Source: JASEHD01 sp964471945
Lineage (GTDB): Bacteria; Bacteroidota; Ignavibacteria; UBA10030; SZUA-254
Direction of reading: 5' to 3'
Length of the DNA: 48,068 nt
Assembly (NCBI GenBank): GCA_964471945.1
Contig: CAYYIJ010000006.1
Location: 1-48,068 of the forward strand
Positions 33,397 through 42,087 of the stretch are shown here, in pieces; the first letter of the stretch is position 1; each line of letters opens with the position of its first letter. The notes under the pieces were generated by a model. The model searched no databases. It worked only from the letters and a program-made list of their open reading frames with translations, and was not told where the DNA came from. The translations under genes were made by a program, and so were the position numbers.

Positions 33397-35457
33397 ATGA
33401 GTTCAAAGGATCAATCATCCATGCTAGTGAAACCGCATGAGAAGTATTTCTTAATGATTGTAACTATCATTGGAGTTGGATTTATACTTGCAACACTTTT
33501 TGCAGGACTTTATCCGAATGCTAATAACTGGGGAGTGAATCAGATAGGATTCCTGCCAGTATTTTTGCAGTTTTTAACAATCTTATTAATGTGTTCTTTC
33601 TGTATTCCATCAATTCAAATCAAAGTCCTGGGATTTCTGGATGTTATTGAAAGTAAAATCGAAAAATACTCTATTACAATAAGGCGTGCTCTATTTTTAA
33701 TTTTCTTAGTTTTTGCTGGATGTTTATTTTGGTTATTTAGAGAAGAACTTCCCTTGTCCGGCGATGGTTCATGGTTAATTCGTCAAGTGCCATTAATAGA
33801 TGATGTTTCGCAAATTCGAATTAATTTTACTAACCAGCCTTTTGTTGGACTTATTATCTGGAATCTTTTTAAATTTCTGAGTTCTCTAAATTTACCATCA
33901 AGTGCCACACTCACATACCAATTACTTAGTATTGTAAGTGGTGTTGGAGTAATCCTTTTTTTCTCAATTCTTGCCAGAGATTTGTTTGAAGTTACTGTTG
34001 AAAGATATCTGTTTCTTTTTTTTGTTTTGTTTTCAGGTGGGTTTCAGATATTCTTCGGTAATATTGAAAACTATGCATTCACCTATTTTGTCCTCATTAT
34101 GTTTATTGTTTATGGGGTAAAGTATTTGGAGAACAAAGGATCTCTGATATATGTATCAGTATTATTTGGTATTCTTTTCTCCTCATCCTTTGGCGCGATT
34201 GTATTTTCTCCAGCACTTGCGTGGTTATATTTCAAAGGGTTTCGTCAAAGAGAGATTCGCGCAATTTTAATTTCAATATTTTTGACAATAGGATTGAGTT
34301 GTTTGCTTTTATGGGCATCCGGTTATACATGGAAAACATTTATCGCGGTTTTCGAATTCAGTCCATTTCATCATCTATCATTAACGGATATTAAAACCGA
34401 ATGGCATGGGTACACACTCCTTTCATGGAAACATTTTCTGGAACTTGGGAACTTTGTTTTGAAAATTTCTCCCTTTGCATTGCCAATTATTCTCTTAGTT
34501 ATTTTAATGCGGTTCAGAAAAATTTCATGGATGAATGAAACATGGATTTTCTTCTTAATTCTTGCACTCTGCGGAAGTTACATGTTCTTTATTTTTAGCC
34601 CGGCGCTTGGAATGAGCAGGGATTGGATAACATTAGTAAGTTATCCAACCGCGATTATCATTGCTTCTGCCTATGGAGTGCTTAAGTTTCTTGAAACCCC
34701 TATGGTTCGTCGGAAGATAATACTTCTCTCCGCTGGAATTACCTTTATCTCGTCAATATCTTGGATAACGCTTAACAACAACGAAGATTACTCACTAGCT
34801 CGTTTTAAAGTATTGCCAGAAGGAGCCTACTGGGGTCCAAATTCGAAATTCTCGATCTACGAACAATTAGCGATTCTTTATCGAAACCGCATGGATGGTG
34901 AGAATGCAGTGTTATACTATCGCAAATGCCTGGAAGTCGATTCAACAAGAGGAAGAATATGGATGGGTTTAGCACATGTATACAGTCTTATGGGAGATAC
35001 CGCCCGAGAGGTCGAATGTTACCAACAAGCTGTGGAGAATCGCACAAAATTTTTGGATCCATATATTAATTTATCGAAGTACTATGCCTCGCGTGGACAA
35101 TTTTCCGAAGCAGTAAATGTGATGCAGACCGGATTAGACTTGAATCCGGATTCACCGCAAGCAAACAACATCCTTGGTGAATATGTTTTACTTGAGAGTA
35201 AAACGTGTGAAAAAGCACTTCCATATTTCTTACATGCGATTAGGCTTAATTCACAATATGCTAAAGCTTATTTCAATGCGAGCATGTGCTATTCCAATCT
35301 GAATGAAGTTGAGTTGGCAAAAACTTATCTAACCAAATATTTTCAGTACGAGCGGAACACTCAAAATTTAGAAGGGATTCAGGAGTTGTTGATAGACTCA
35401 AGCAATATTTACGGGCTCTACCTGGATTTTCTAAGAAGAGAGTTAAAAAAACATTAA
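33397..35457 (+). CDS. GT-C-like polytopic membrane protein with C-terminal TPR repeats
   Basis: A 686-residue protein with about ten or eleven membrane spans (residues 18-470) and TPR units at about 490-665. The loop after the third span has LPLSGDG with Asp123, a position where GT-C glycosyltransferases keep a catalytic acid. It shares with the gene at 45996-48056 the motifs PLxGD, FFGxxExY and GMx[RK]DW, and the same total length, so they are paralogues. Substrate unknown. A perfect TTGACA lies at 33360 but has no good -10. The TlpA-like gene follows after 10 bp. Confidence 0.75.
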   Translation: MSSKDQSSMLVKPHEKYFLMIVTIIGVGFILATLFAGLYPNANNWGVNQIGFLPVFLQFLTILLMCSFCIPSIQIKVLGFLDVIESKIEKYSITIRRALFLIFLVFAGCLFWLFREELPLSGDGSWLIRQVPLIDDVSQIRINFTNQPFVGLIIWNLFKFLSSLNLPSSATLTYQLLSIVSGVGVILFFSILARDLFEVTVERYLFLFFVLFSGGFQIFFGNIENYAFTYFVLIMFIVYGVKYLENKGSLIYVSVLFGILFSSSFGAIVFSPALAWLYFKGFRQREIRAILISIFLTIGLSCLLLWASGYTWKTFIAVFEFSPFHHLSLTDIKTEWHGYTLLSWKHFLELGNFVLKISPFALPIILLVILMRFRKISWMNETWIFFLILALCGSYMFFIFSPALGMSRDWITLVSYPTAIIIASAYGVLKFLETPMVRRKIILLSAGITFISSISWITLNNNEDYSLARFKVLPEGAYWGPNSKFSIYEQLAILYRNRMDGENAVLYYRKCLEVDSTRGRIWMGLAHVYSLMGDTAREVECYQQAVENRTKFLDPYINLSKYYASRGQFSEAVNVMQTGLDLNPDSPQANNILGEYVLLESKTCEKALPYFLHAIRLNSQYAKAYFNASMCYSNLNEVELAKTYLTKYFQYERNTQNLEGIQELLIDSSNIYGLYLDFLRRELKKH

Positions 35458-35467
35458 AAGGTAAAAA

Positions 35468-36040
35468 ATGATTTTTCTTAGAAAACATTTAGTCAATAGT
35501 CATATCATAATCATAATAGTCTGCATAATCGCTTCGACATATACATTTGGGCAATCGCAAAAAAAAACAGATAAGAAAAAACCACAAACGAAAGAAAGCC
35601 CTCCAAAGTTTATTGCCAATTACGGGAAGTATAATTTTTCATTCAGAACACTTGATGGAAAAACTATTAAGTTATCAGATTTTGCAGGCAAAGTCGTTTT
35701 GGTGAATATCTGGGCGCCGTGGTGTTCACCCTGCAAAATGGAAACACCAGGTTTTGTGAAGACCTACGAGCTTTATAATAAAAAAGGATTCGAGATTCTT
35801 GGTGTCGCCGTTCAAACAAATGAAAGTGAGATTCGAAAGTTTATTCACGATTATAAAGTTCGTTGGAATGTGGGAATTAAAGATGATATTACAAAGCAAT
35901 ATGGTGCTTATGGTATTCCAAATAGTTATCTATTTAGGCCAAATGGTTCACTTGTAAAAGAATTCATTGGCTATACGGACGAGAAGGCGCTTAAACCATT
36001 GATAGAAGAAAACATAAAACTTATTGGGGGCAGAAAATAA
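35468..36040 (+). CDS. TlpA-like exported thioredoxin-fold protein
   Basis: A 190-residue protein with a signal peptide (cleavage near FGQ, residue 29), a Lys-rich linker, then an AhpC/TSA-Redoxin-type domain with the redox motif WCSPC (NIWAPWCSPCKME) and a cis-Pro loop GIPNSY. TlpA/ResA proteins reduce periplasmic disulfides or apocytochromes; here the partner is not evident. Ten bp separate it from the GT-C/TPR gene, suggesting co-transcription. Confidence 0.9.
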   Translation: MIFLRKHLVNSHIIIIIVCIIASTYTFGQSQKKTDKKKPQTKESPPKFIANYGKYNFSFRTLDGKTIKLSDFAGKVVLVNIWAPWCSPCKMETPGFVKTYELYNKKGFEILGVAVQTNESEIRKFIHDYKVRWNVGIKDDITKQYGAYGIPNSYLFRPNGSLVKEFIGYTDEKALKPLIEENIKLIGGRK

Positions 36041-36100
36041 ATTATCCCCGCCGCAAGCTTCGGGAACTTCAAATTGATTTAACTCCCAAACAGGCGCAAT

Positions 36101-36129
36101 TTGCATTATTCATTTATTCGTGCTATATT
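36101..36129 (+). promoter_or_regulatory. Predicted promoter of nikR
   Basis: TTGCAT (36101-36106), a 17-bp spacer and TATATT (36124-36129). The -10 box overlaps the left half of the predicted NikR operator. Confidence 0.65.
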
Positions 36130-36146
36130 TTTAAAAAAAGTAGCAC
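36120..36146 (+). promoter_or_regulatory. Predicted NikR operator
   Basis: A perfect inverted repeat, GTGCTA (36120-36125) and TAGCAC (36141-36146), with a 15-bp AT-rich spacer. The half-site centres are 21 bp apart, two helical turns, as in known NikR operators (for example GTATGA-N16-TCATAC in E. coli). It overlaps the -10 box and start site and ends 6 bp before the nikR ATG, a position for autorepression. Confidence 0.7.
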
Positions 36147-36152
36147 TAAATC

Positions 36153-36599
36153 ATGGAAAAACTCATTCGTTTCGGTGTTTCGATAGAAAAAACCCTTCTC
36201 GAACAATTCGATAAATACATAAAAAGGAAGGGATACACGAACCGCTCCGAGGCAATACGCGATATGGTTCGTAACAATCTGGTGGAAAAGAGTGTTCAGG
36301 AATCGACCGGTGAAGTTTACGGTGCAATTGTTTACATCTACGATCACCACAAACGGGAATTGGAAAAAAGTCTTGCCAATCTCCAACACAAACATTTTCA
36401 CAATATTATATCAACAAACCATGTCCATCTCGACCACGACCACTGCTTCGAGGTAGTTCTTCTCCGCGTCGATGCAGGCACACTGAAGCAAATTGCAGAA
36501 AAACTCCTAAGTTTCAAAGGTGTAAAACATGGCAAGCTAACTCTCACAGCATCGCTTAAGAAACATCAACAATCAACAAATAATAATCATCAATATTGA
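36153..36599 (+). CDS. nikR: Nickel-responsive regulator NikR
   Basis: Ribbon-helix-helix repressor with a C-terminal ACT-like nickel-binding domain. Residues 1-45 form the RHH domain (LIRFGVSIEKTLLEQFDKYI, then RSEAIRDMVR). The four high-affinity nickel ligands are conserved: His79, His90, His92 and Cys98 correspond to His76, His87, His89 and Cys95 of E. coli NikR. Length is 148 residues, with a short polar tail. A predicted operator overlaps its promoter. The adjacent outer-membrane protein gene, 12 bp downstream, is probably in the same transcript and so nickel controlled. Confidence 0.95.
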   Translation: MEKLIRFGVSIEKTLLEQFDKYIKRKGYTNRSEAIRDMVRNNLVEKSVQESTGEVYGAIVYIYDHHKRELEKSLANLQHKHFHNIISTNHVHLDHDHCFEVVLLRVDAGTLKQIAEKLLSFKGVKHGKLTLTASLKKHQQSTNNNHQY

Positions 36600-36611
36600 A
36601 AGGTATTTATA

Positions 36612-37343
36612 ATGAAAAAAATTTTTATTATCGTTACTTTCCTCTCGTTGTTCGCGAATACTGCATATCCATGCTTCGACACGTACCTCTTTTTGCGGAA
36701 AGGGTCTATGGTTTATCCCTATAAATCTCTCGTTCTTGATTTGAACGCTGAATATTCATTCAACAGTTTGAACAAACCGCAGAACGATATGTTTTTCTCC
36801 AATGGAAATTTATACTATGGCGCCGTAAATAATTTCTCATTACAATTCAGTCTCGGCTCGAGCGAAAAATCACGAAACGATTTCAAGGTCGATTCTTACG
36901 GTCTCCGCGGTGTGTATAACCTGTACTCATCCAATATCCAGGTTTACACTTTAGACGTCATTGCAGAATATCGCGGGCGGTTCAACGGTGCGGAAAATGA
37001 AATGACATTTTCTTTACCGAACATTTTCCGGACCGACGAGATCACCTATGTTCTCCATCCTACTGCAAGTTTCATGTTTGGGAAGAACGATATGACTATC
37101 GGCGGTCACACTGGACTTTTCTACAATTTAAACGAGACTGGTCTGATTGGAATGGGCGCGGAGTATGCAAGCGTACAAAGCAGCAGCTCGGCTGGACAAC
37201 GTCTAACGCAGAGCGAGTTCTCGGCAAGTTTATTCCTCGGTGCTCACCTCGGCAGCAGCTTCTATTTGCAGAATGAAATTGCAAAGGGACTTGCAAACTC
37301 ACGCGATTTCGGATTTGCCCTAACGACAAAAGTGATTTTTTGA
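36612..37343 (+). CDS. Small outer-membrane beta-barrel protein, probably NikR controlled
   Basis: A 243-residue protein with a signal peptide (to about residue 20) and alternating amphipathic strands, ending in a Phe-terminated strand (LTTKVIF), the pattern of an outer-membrane barrel with about ten to twelve strands. I do not recognise the family. The mature N terminus begins with a Cys-containing segment, YPCFDTYLFLRKGS, that might bind metal or be a lipidation site. It lies 12 bp after nikR, so a role in nickel entry or efflux is possible by context only. Confidence 0.7.
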   Translation: MKKIFIIVTFLSLFANTAYPCFDTYLFLRKGSMVYPYKSLVLDLNAEYSFNSLNKPQNDMFFSNGNLYYGAVNNFSLQFSLGSSEKSRNDFKVDSYGLRGVYNLYSSNIQVYTLDVIAEYRGRFNGAENEMTFSLPNIFRTDEITYVLHPTASFMFGKNDMTIGGHTGLFYNLNETGLIGMGAEYASVQSSSSAGQRLTQSEFSASLFLGAHLGSSFYLQNEIAKGLANSRDFGFALTTKVIF

Positions 37344-37374
37344 TCTTTAATATAAACACTGCTGGCTTATTTTA

Positions 37375-37534
37375 GGAACCTCTAAAAACTCACCACTAAG
37401 ACACTCAGGGCACTCCCAAAGGGATGACTTCGTCATTAGTTTCACTAAAAAAACAAAAAATCCTTAGTGTTTCTAAGTGATCTTAGTGCCTCAGTGGTTA
37501 AATTTTTTATTTGCCTTTAGTTTTTAAAGGTGCC
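37375..37534. repeat. Nested intergenic element with terminal inverted repeats
   Basis: Termini GGAACCTCTAAAAACT (37375-37390) and AGTTTTTAAAGGTGCC (37519-37534) match at 14 of 16 positions when inverted. The core pairs CACCACTAAGACACTCAGGG (from 37391) with CTTAGTGCCTCAGTGG (to 37497), a common palindrome in FCB genomes, and contains the ATGACTTCGTCAT hairpin (37424-37436), like that at 145-155. The remaining bases of 37344-37643 hold the promoter listed next and no gene. Confidence 0.7.
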
Positions 37535-37609
37535 CTTTATTTAATTTTTCTATTCTGTGAATAGATTAGGGTCGTGGGGAGTGATCCTTCGACTTCATCC
37601 CATATCTTA

Positions 37610-37638
37610 TTGAGTATTCTTATTAAAAACACTATATT
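37610..37638 (+). promoter_or_regulatory. Predicted promoter of the ATP-grasp/GH13/glg operon
   Basis: TTGAGT (37610-37615), a 17-bp spacer and TATATT (37633-37638). The -10 box ends 5 bp before ATG 37644, so the transcript would be leaderless from that ATG, or translation would begin at the in-frame ATG 37659. Confidence 0.55.
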
Positions 37639-37643
37639 TCAAT

Positions 37644-38588
37644 ATGAGTTTATCCAAAATGAAAGCCTACGATCTGGCAATTGCCTGGAATTGGGAGTAT
37701 GATGCAGACTTCATCGCTGGCATTGAGCATGAGTGTGCAGTAAAAAAAATATCTACATATCGTATCGATACGGATCACTTACCACAGGTACTTAAAACAC
37801 TTAAACAAGGTAAACTAACATTTAAAGCATTTTACGACCGTGCTTCGGATGCAGACGCAGAGTTTCTTCCACTTGTACGATGGATGGAAGAACATGCGAA
37901 CTATTTAATTAATCCATACCATCGGGTTATTTATGCTATCGACAAAGCAACGATGCATCTTGAGTTTATTACTAATGGCCTTAACGTTCCCAACACAATC
38001 ATACTTCCGCCATACAATGAGCAGAGATGCACCTCACTATCTGAAGTTGAATTGAAACAGTTGGGCAAACCATTTGTTATCAAGCCAGCAAATACAACAG
38101 GTGGAGGTACCGGCGTTATTCTCAATGCAACCTTGATGCAGGATGTGATGAATGCACGTCAGGAACACAAAAACGATAAATATCTCGTCCAAGAGACAAT
38201 AATACCAAAAGTTCTCGATGGAAAACGCGGTTGGTTTCGTGTATATTATGCCTTAGGTGAAATTATTCCTTGCTGGTGGGATGATAAAACACACCGATAT
38301 ACAGAATTGACATCAAATGAAGAGATAAAGTACAATCTACAAGGGATCAGAAACACAATGGAAATTATTCAAAAAATATGTGGTTTAGATTTTTTTTCAT
38401 CGGAAATTGCGCTAACGGACACCCGCAAGTTTATCATTGTGGATTATGTGAATGAAGTTTGCGACATGCGGCTCCAATCGAAATATTACAACTGTGCACC
38501 TGATGCTATCGTTCACAGAATCGAGCAGCTAATTGCTCAGCACGTGAAAGCACACCTCATTCAGAAAAATGGAAATGAAACACAATGA
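37644..38588 (+). CDS. ATP-grasp family enzyme in a glycogen-type operon
   Basis: A 314-residue ATP-grasp protein, probably a carboxylate-amine or carboxylate-thiol ligase, cytoplasmic. The ATP-binding features are visible: Lys147 in FVIKPAN, the glycine loop TGGGTG (152-157), a hinge at about 181-184 (LVQE), Arg199 in RVYYALGE, Glu254 in SSEIAL and the metal-binding DYVNE at 267-271, followed by DMR. The start could be ATG 37659, giving 309 residues. Its stop overlaps the GH13 start (ATGA), implying coupled translation. I cannot assign a substrate; its link to an alpha-glucan operon is unusual. Confidence 0.8.
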   Translation: MSLSKMKAYDLAIAWNWEYDADFIAGIEHECAVKKISTYRIDTDHLPQVLKTLKQGKLTFKAFYDRASDADAEFLPLVRWMEEHANYLINPYHRVIYAIDKATMHLEFITNGLNVPNTIILPPYNEQRCTSLSEVELKQLGKPFVIKPANTTGGGTGVILNATLMQDVMNARQEHKNDKYLVQETIIPKVLDGKRGWFRVYYALGEIIPCWWDDKTHRYTELTSNEEIKYNLQGIRNTMEIIQKICGLDFFSSEIALTDTRKFIIVDYVNEVCDMRLQSKYYNCAPDAIVHRIEQLIAQHVKAHLIQKNGNETQ

Positions 38589-41500
38589 GAAAGTGTATTC
38601 TGCAAATTCATCTATATAATTTTCCATCCTTACCATGTTCGATTAAGTATTATCCAAAATTTGAATTTCACATTCTCGCACAGGCACGAAAGAAGTACGA
38701 GATAGAAGAATCATTGTTTACAACAAGCGGAAATGTTATTTTCCCAAACTATCATACTGTCCGCATACTCGCTCAGAACATGAATGCCCGACTTGATTTG
38801 CAGAAACATCCTGAACAAACTATAAGAATCGGACAGTTGAATGCGATGGGATTAATTGATGAGATTTATCATTATGTTCTCCGACTATATGAGGAAACCG
38901 AAAATCCAAAATTTTTTCAGCGAGCCGAGAAGAGACTTAAACAAATATTTAAACCAGAAGAAATATACGAAACTCTTCACAAGTTTGGAACCATGTTCCC
39001 TCCACCTGAAGTATACCTTGGGAGCAAAACTCTCGAAAATTATCTTAAGTCTCGAAGCGGAAACAAACCGAACACAGAGATAATGTTAGAGGAAATGATC
39101 CTTTTATATTTTGCCAATTTCAATCCCGCTCTTATCCTATTTAAAGAATTATTCGATGATAATGAATTAGATGAAGGAACAGTTTATTCAAAAACAATTG
39201 TTGCGATTGAGAAATTTTTCCAAACAGAGAGACGATTCGGTCCACAAAGTCAGTACATTTTCGATTTGCTGCGTGCGCCAATCCTCGCATGCCCACACAG
39301 TCTTTCGGGACAGCTTGAATATATCAAAAAAAATTGGGGGCTGATCCTTGCTGATAAATTTCTAAACAGAATCTTAAGTGCTGGCGATTTGATCAAGGAG
39401 GATATGAAAATAATTTTCCATGGTGAAACCCTAACATCTCCGATCCCAACTTACAAGTATCATGAATTAGTTGATGCCGAACTGATAGACATCGAGCGTT
39501 TTACATCCGACTTGGATTGGATGCCGAACGTAGTTCTTCTAGCGAAAAACATTTATGTGTGGTTAGATCAGCTATCGAAGAAGTACGAACGTCCGATAAC
39601 AAAACTTAACGAAATCCCCGATGAAGAATTGGATCAGTTCGCTCGTTGGAATGTTACGGCACTCTGGCTTATTGGTATCTGGGAACGCAGTTCTGCTTCA
39701 CAAAAAATTAAACAGTGGTCAGGGAATCCTGAAGCAGTCTCATCAGCATACTCGATTTACGATTATGAAATTGCGGATGATCTGGGTAGTGAAGAAGCAT
39801 TTCAGAATCTTCGACACCGTGCATGGCAGCGGGGAATTCGACTCGCCGGTGATATGGTCCCTAACCATATGGGAATTTTATCAAAATGGATCGTTGAGCG
39901 CCCTGATTATTTCATTCAGACAAACTATTCTCCTTTTCCTAATTACAAGTTCACAAGTGAAAATTTATCATACGATCACAATATCGAGATTCGAATCGAA
40001 GATGGATATTGGAATCGGAGCGATGCGGCGGTTGTTTTCCAGCGGATTGATAAACGAAACAGAGATACAAGATACCTCTATCACGGTAATGACGGCACAC
40101 ATATGCCCTGGAACGATACAGCGCAGTTGGATTTTTTAAGAGCCGATGTTAGAGAGGCTGTAATTCAAGCAATATTCCGCGTAGCAAGGAAATTCTCGAT
40201 CATTCGTTTCGACGCAGCGATGACGATAACGAAGCGGCATTTTCAGCGGCTTTGGTATCCGCAACCGGGAAGCGGCGGCGATATTCCTTCACGTTCTGAT
40301 CATATCATTACAGCAGACGAGTTCAATAATTTTTTTCCGAACGAATTCTGGAGAGAAGTCGTTGACCGCATCAATAATGAAATACCGAACACACTTCTTC
40401 TTGCTGAAGCATTCTGGCTGCTGGAAGGATATTTCGTCCGAACCTTAGGTATGCATCGGGTTTATAACAGCGCCTTTATGCACATGTTGATGAAAGAAGA
40501 GAATTCTAAATATCGCGAACTAATAAAAAACACACTTCATTATAATCCCGAAATTCTCAAACGCTATGTTAATTTCATGAGCAATCCCGATGAGCAAACT
40601 GCGATAGCACAATTCGGAAAAGGCGATAAATATTTTGGCGTAGCGTTGATAATGGCAACGTTACCGGGACTTCCAATGTTCGCACATGGACAGATAGAGG
40701 GTTATAGCGAAAAATACGGGATGGAATACAAACGATCATACTCTAATGAGGAGCCGGATCAGAATTTAATTCAGAGACATGAACAGGAAATTTTTCCATT
40801 ACTTGGCAAACGATTTCTTTTCAGCCAAGTGATAAATTTTGAACTTTATGATTTCATAGATAAGAATGGCAATTTGAACGAAAATGTGTTTGCTTATTCC
40901 AACAAAACTGACAATGAGTGTGCTCTCGTTTGTTACAACAACAAATATGAAGAGACCGAGGGTTGGATCAAAACAAGTGTCGGCAGGAACGTTGGTACGA
41001 CCGATGAGCCAAAAATCATATATAAAACTTTAGGAGAGGCGCTTGAACTTGACAGAAATGAAAAAGTATATTACCTCTTTAAGGATTATAGAACCGGATT
41101 AGAATACATCCGCTCAGCGAAAAACCTGTGCGAACGAGGGCTACACATTATTCTAAAAGCATACGAATATCAAGTGTTTTTCGATTTTAGAGAGGTTTAC
41201 GATTCGACCGGCGATTATGCACGACTCGCATACCACCTCCACGGTAAGGGTGTTATTGATATTCAAGAAGAGCTTTGGCTGGTTAAAATATCACCTGTTC
41301 ACTTTAAACTATATGATTTGATAAATTTAAAGACTATGGAGATATTCAAGAACTTTGTTTGTATGAGTGAGCCGAAATCTACATCCTCGGAAACGGATAT
41401 TAATTCCATCCGTTCCAAGTACAAACAGTTTGCTGAACAAACTAATTCGATATTAAATAGTATATGGGATGTTAGTTCCGTCGAGGATAAATTTATAAAA

Positions 41501-42067
41501 CTTTTATATTCGTTTAAAAATTTGGTATCGAACGGTTGGTATATTAACGACAAGATGAATCCAATTCTTGATTTTGGAATTCTAAATAACCAACTTATTC
41601 TCTATAGCTGGATTCTGACTCATAGCGTTGAAACAATTGAGAAAGCGGAGATTTTCAATAAATTGAGGTTTGTGAAAGCTTTCAACGACATTTTCAAGAG
41701 TTTTTTGGAGGATGAATATAAGATTACTGAATTGATCGACCTAATATCATTACTACAGAACGAAAATTTCTTTATATCTTACAGCACAGATTCGATCCAA
41801 AAGTACTTTAGTCGTACGGATGTGCAGAAATTCATAAAACTTAATGAATATAATGGAATAAAATATTACAATAAGGAGAGCTACGATCAACTAATTCGGT
41901 GGCTCTTTCTTATTGCCCTCATTCAAATGTACTCACCCAACGATGAGGAAACGTTGAATGTATGGCTAAAGCAAATGTACCCAATGTTTAAAAAAATTCT
42001 TACATTATCTATACAAATAAAATATCAATTCGAAGATTTAAAAACACAATTATCTCAGATCAAATAA
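38585..42067 (+). CDS. Very long GH13 (alpha-amylase family) protein
   Basis: A 1160-residue protein with no signal peptide. Residues 1-330 form a mostly helical N-terminal region that opens FHILAQARKKYEIEESLF. The catalytic barrel covers about 340-740: region I DMVPNH (Asp423-His428), region II IRFDAA with the nucleophile Asp543, region III LAEAFW with the acid Glu608, and region IV SNPDE with Asp669. The usual His before that Asp is replaced by Pro668. About 400 more residues follow, with no family I can name. Alpha-glucan hydrolysis or transfer is likely, but the substitution may alter it. It precedes glgC by 20 bp. Confidence 0.85.
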   Translation: MRKCILQIHLYNFPSLPCSIKYYPKFEFHILAQARKKYEIEESLFTTSGNVIFPNYHTVRILAQNMNARLDLQKHPEQTIRIGQLNAMGLIDEIYHYVLRLYEETENPKFFQRAEKRLKQIFKPEEIYETLHKFGTMFPPPEVYLGSKTLENYLKSRSGNKPNTEIMLEEMILLYFANFNPALILFKELFDDNELDEGTVYSKTIVAIEKFFQTERRFGPQSQYIFDLLRAPILACPHSLSGQLEYIKKNWGLILADKFLNRILSAGDLIKEDMKIIFHGETLTSPIPTYKYHELVDAELIDIERFTSDLDWMPNVVLLAKNIYVWLDQLSKKYERPITKLNEIPDEELDQFARWNVTALWLIGIWERSSASQKIKQWSGNPEAVSSAYSIYDYEIADDLGSEEAFQNLRHRAWQRGIRLAGDMVPNHMGILSKWIVERPDYFIQTNYSPFPNYKFTSENLSYDHNIEIRIEDGYWNRSDAAVVFQRIDKRNRDTRYLYHGNDGTHMPWNDTAQLDFLRADVREAVIQAIFRVARKFSIIRFDAAMTITKRHFQRLWYPQPGSGGDIPSRSDHIITADEFNNFFPNEFWREVVDRINNEIPNTLLLAEAFWLLEGYFVRTLGMHRVYNSAFMHMLMKEENSKYRELIKNTLHYNPEILKRYVNFMSNPDEQTAIAQFGKGDKYFGVALIMATLPGLPMFAHGQIEGYSEKYGMEYKRSYSNEEPDQNLIQRHEQEIFPLLGKRFLFSQVINFELYDFIDKNGNLNENVFAYSNKTDNECALVCYNNKYEETEGWIKTSVGRNVGTTDEPKIIYKTLGEALELDRNEKVYYLFKDYRTGLEYIRSAKNLCERGLHIILKAYEYQVFFDFREVYDSTGDYARLAYHLHGKGVIDIQEELWLVKISPVHFKLYDLINLKTMEIFKNFVCMSEPKSTSSETDINSIRSKYKQFAEQTNSILNSIWDVSSVEDKFIKLLYSFKNLVSNGWYINDKMNPILDFGILNNQLILYSWILTHSVETIEKAEIFNKLRFVKAFNDIFKSFLEDEYKITELIDLISLLQNENFFISYSTDSIQKYFSRTDVQKFIKLNEYNGIKYYNKESYDQLIRWLFLIALIQMYSPNDEETLNVWLKQMYPMFKKILTLSIQIKYQFEDLKTQLSQIK

Positions 42068-42087
42068 AAAAGGAATGGGGGACCACA

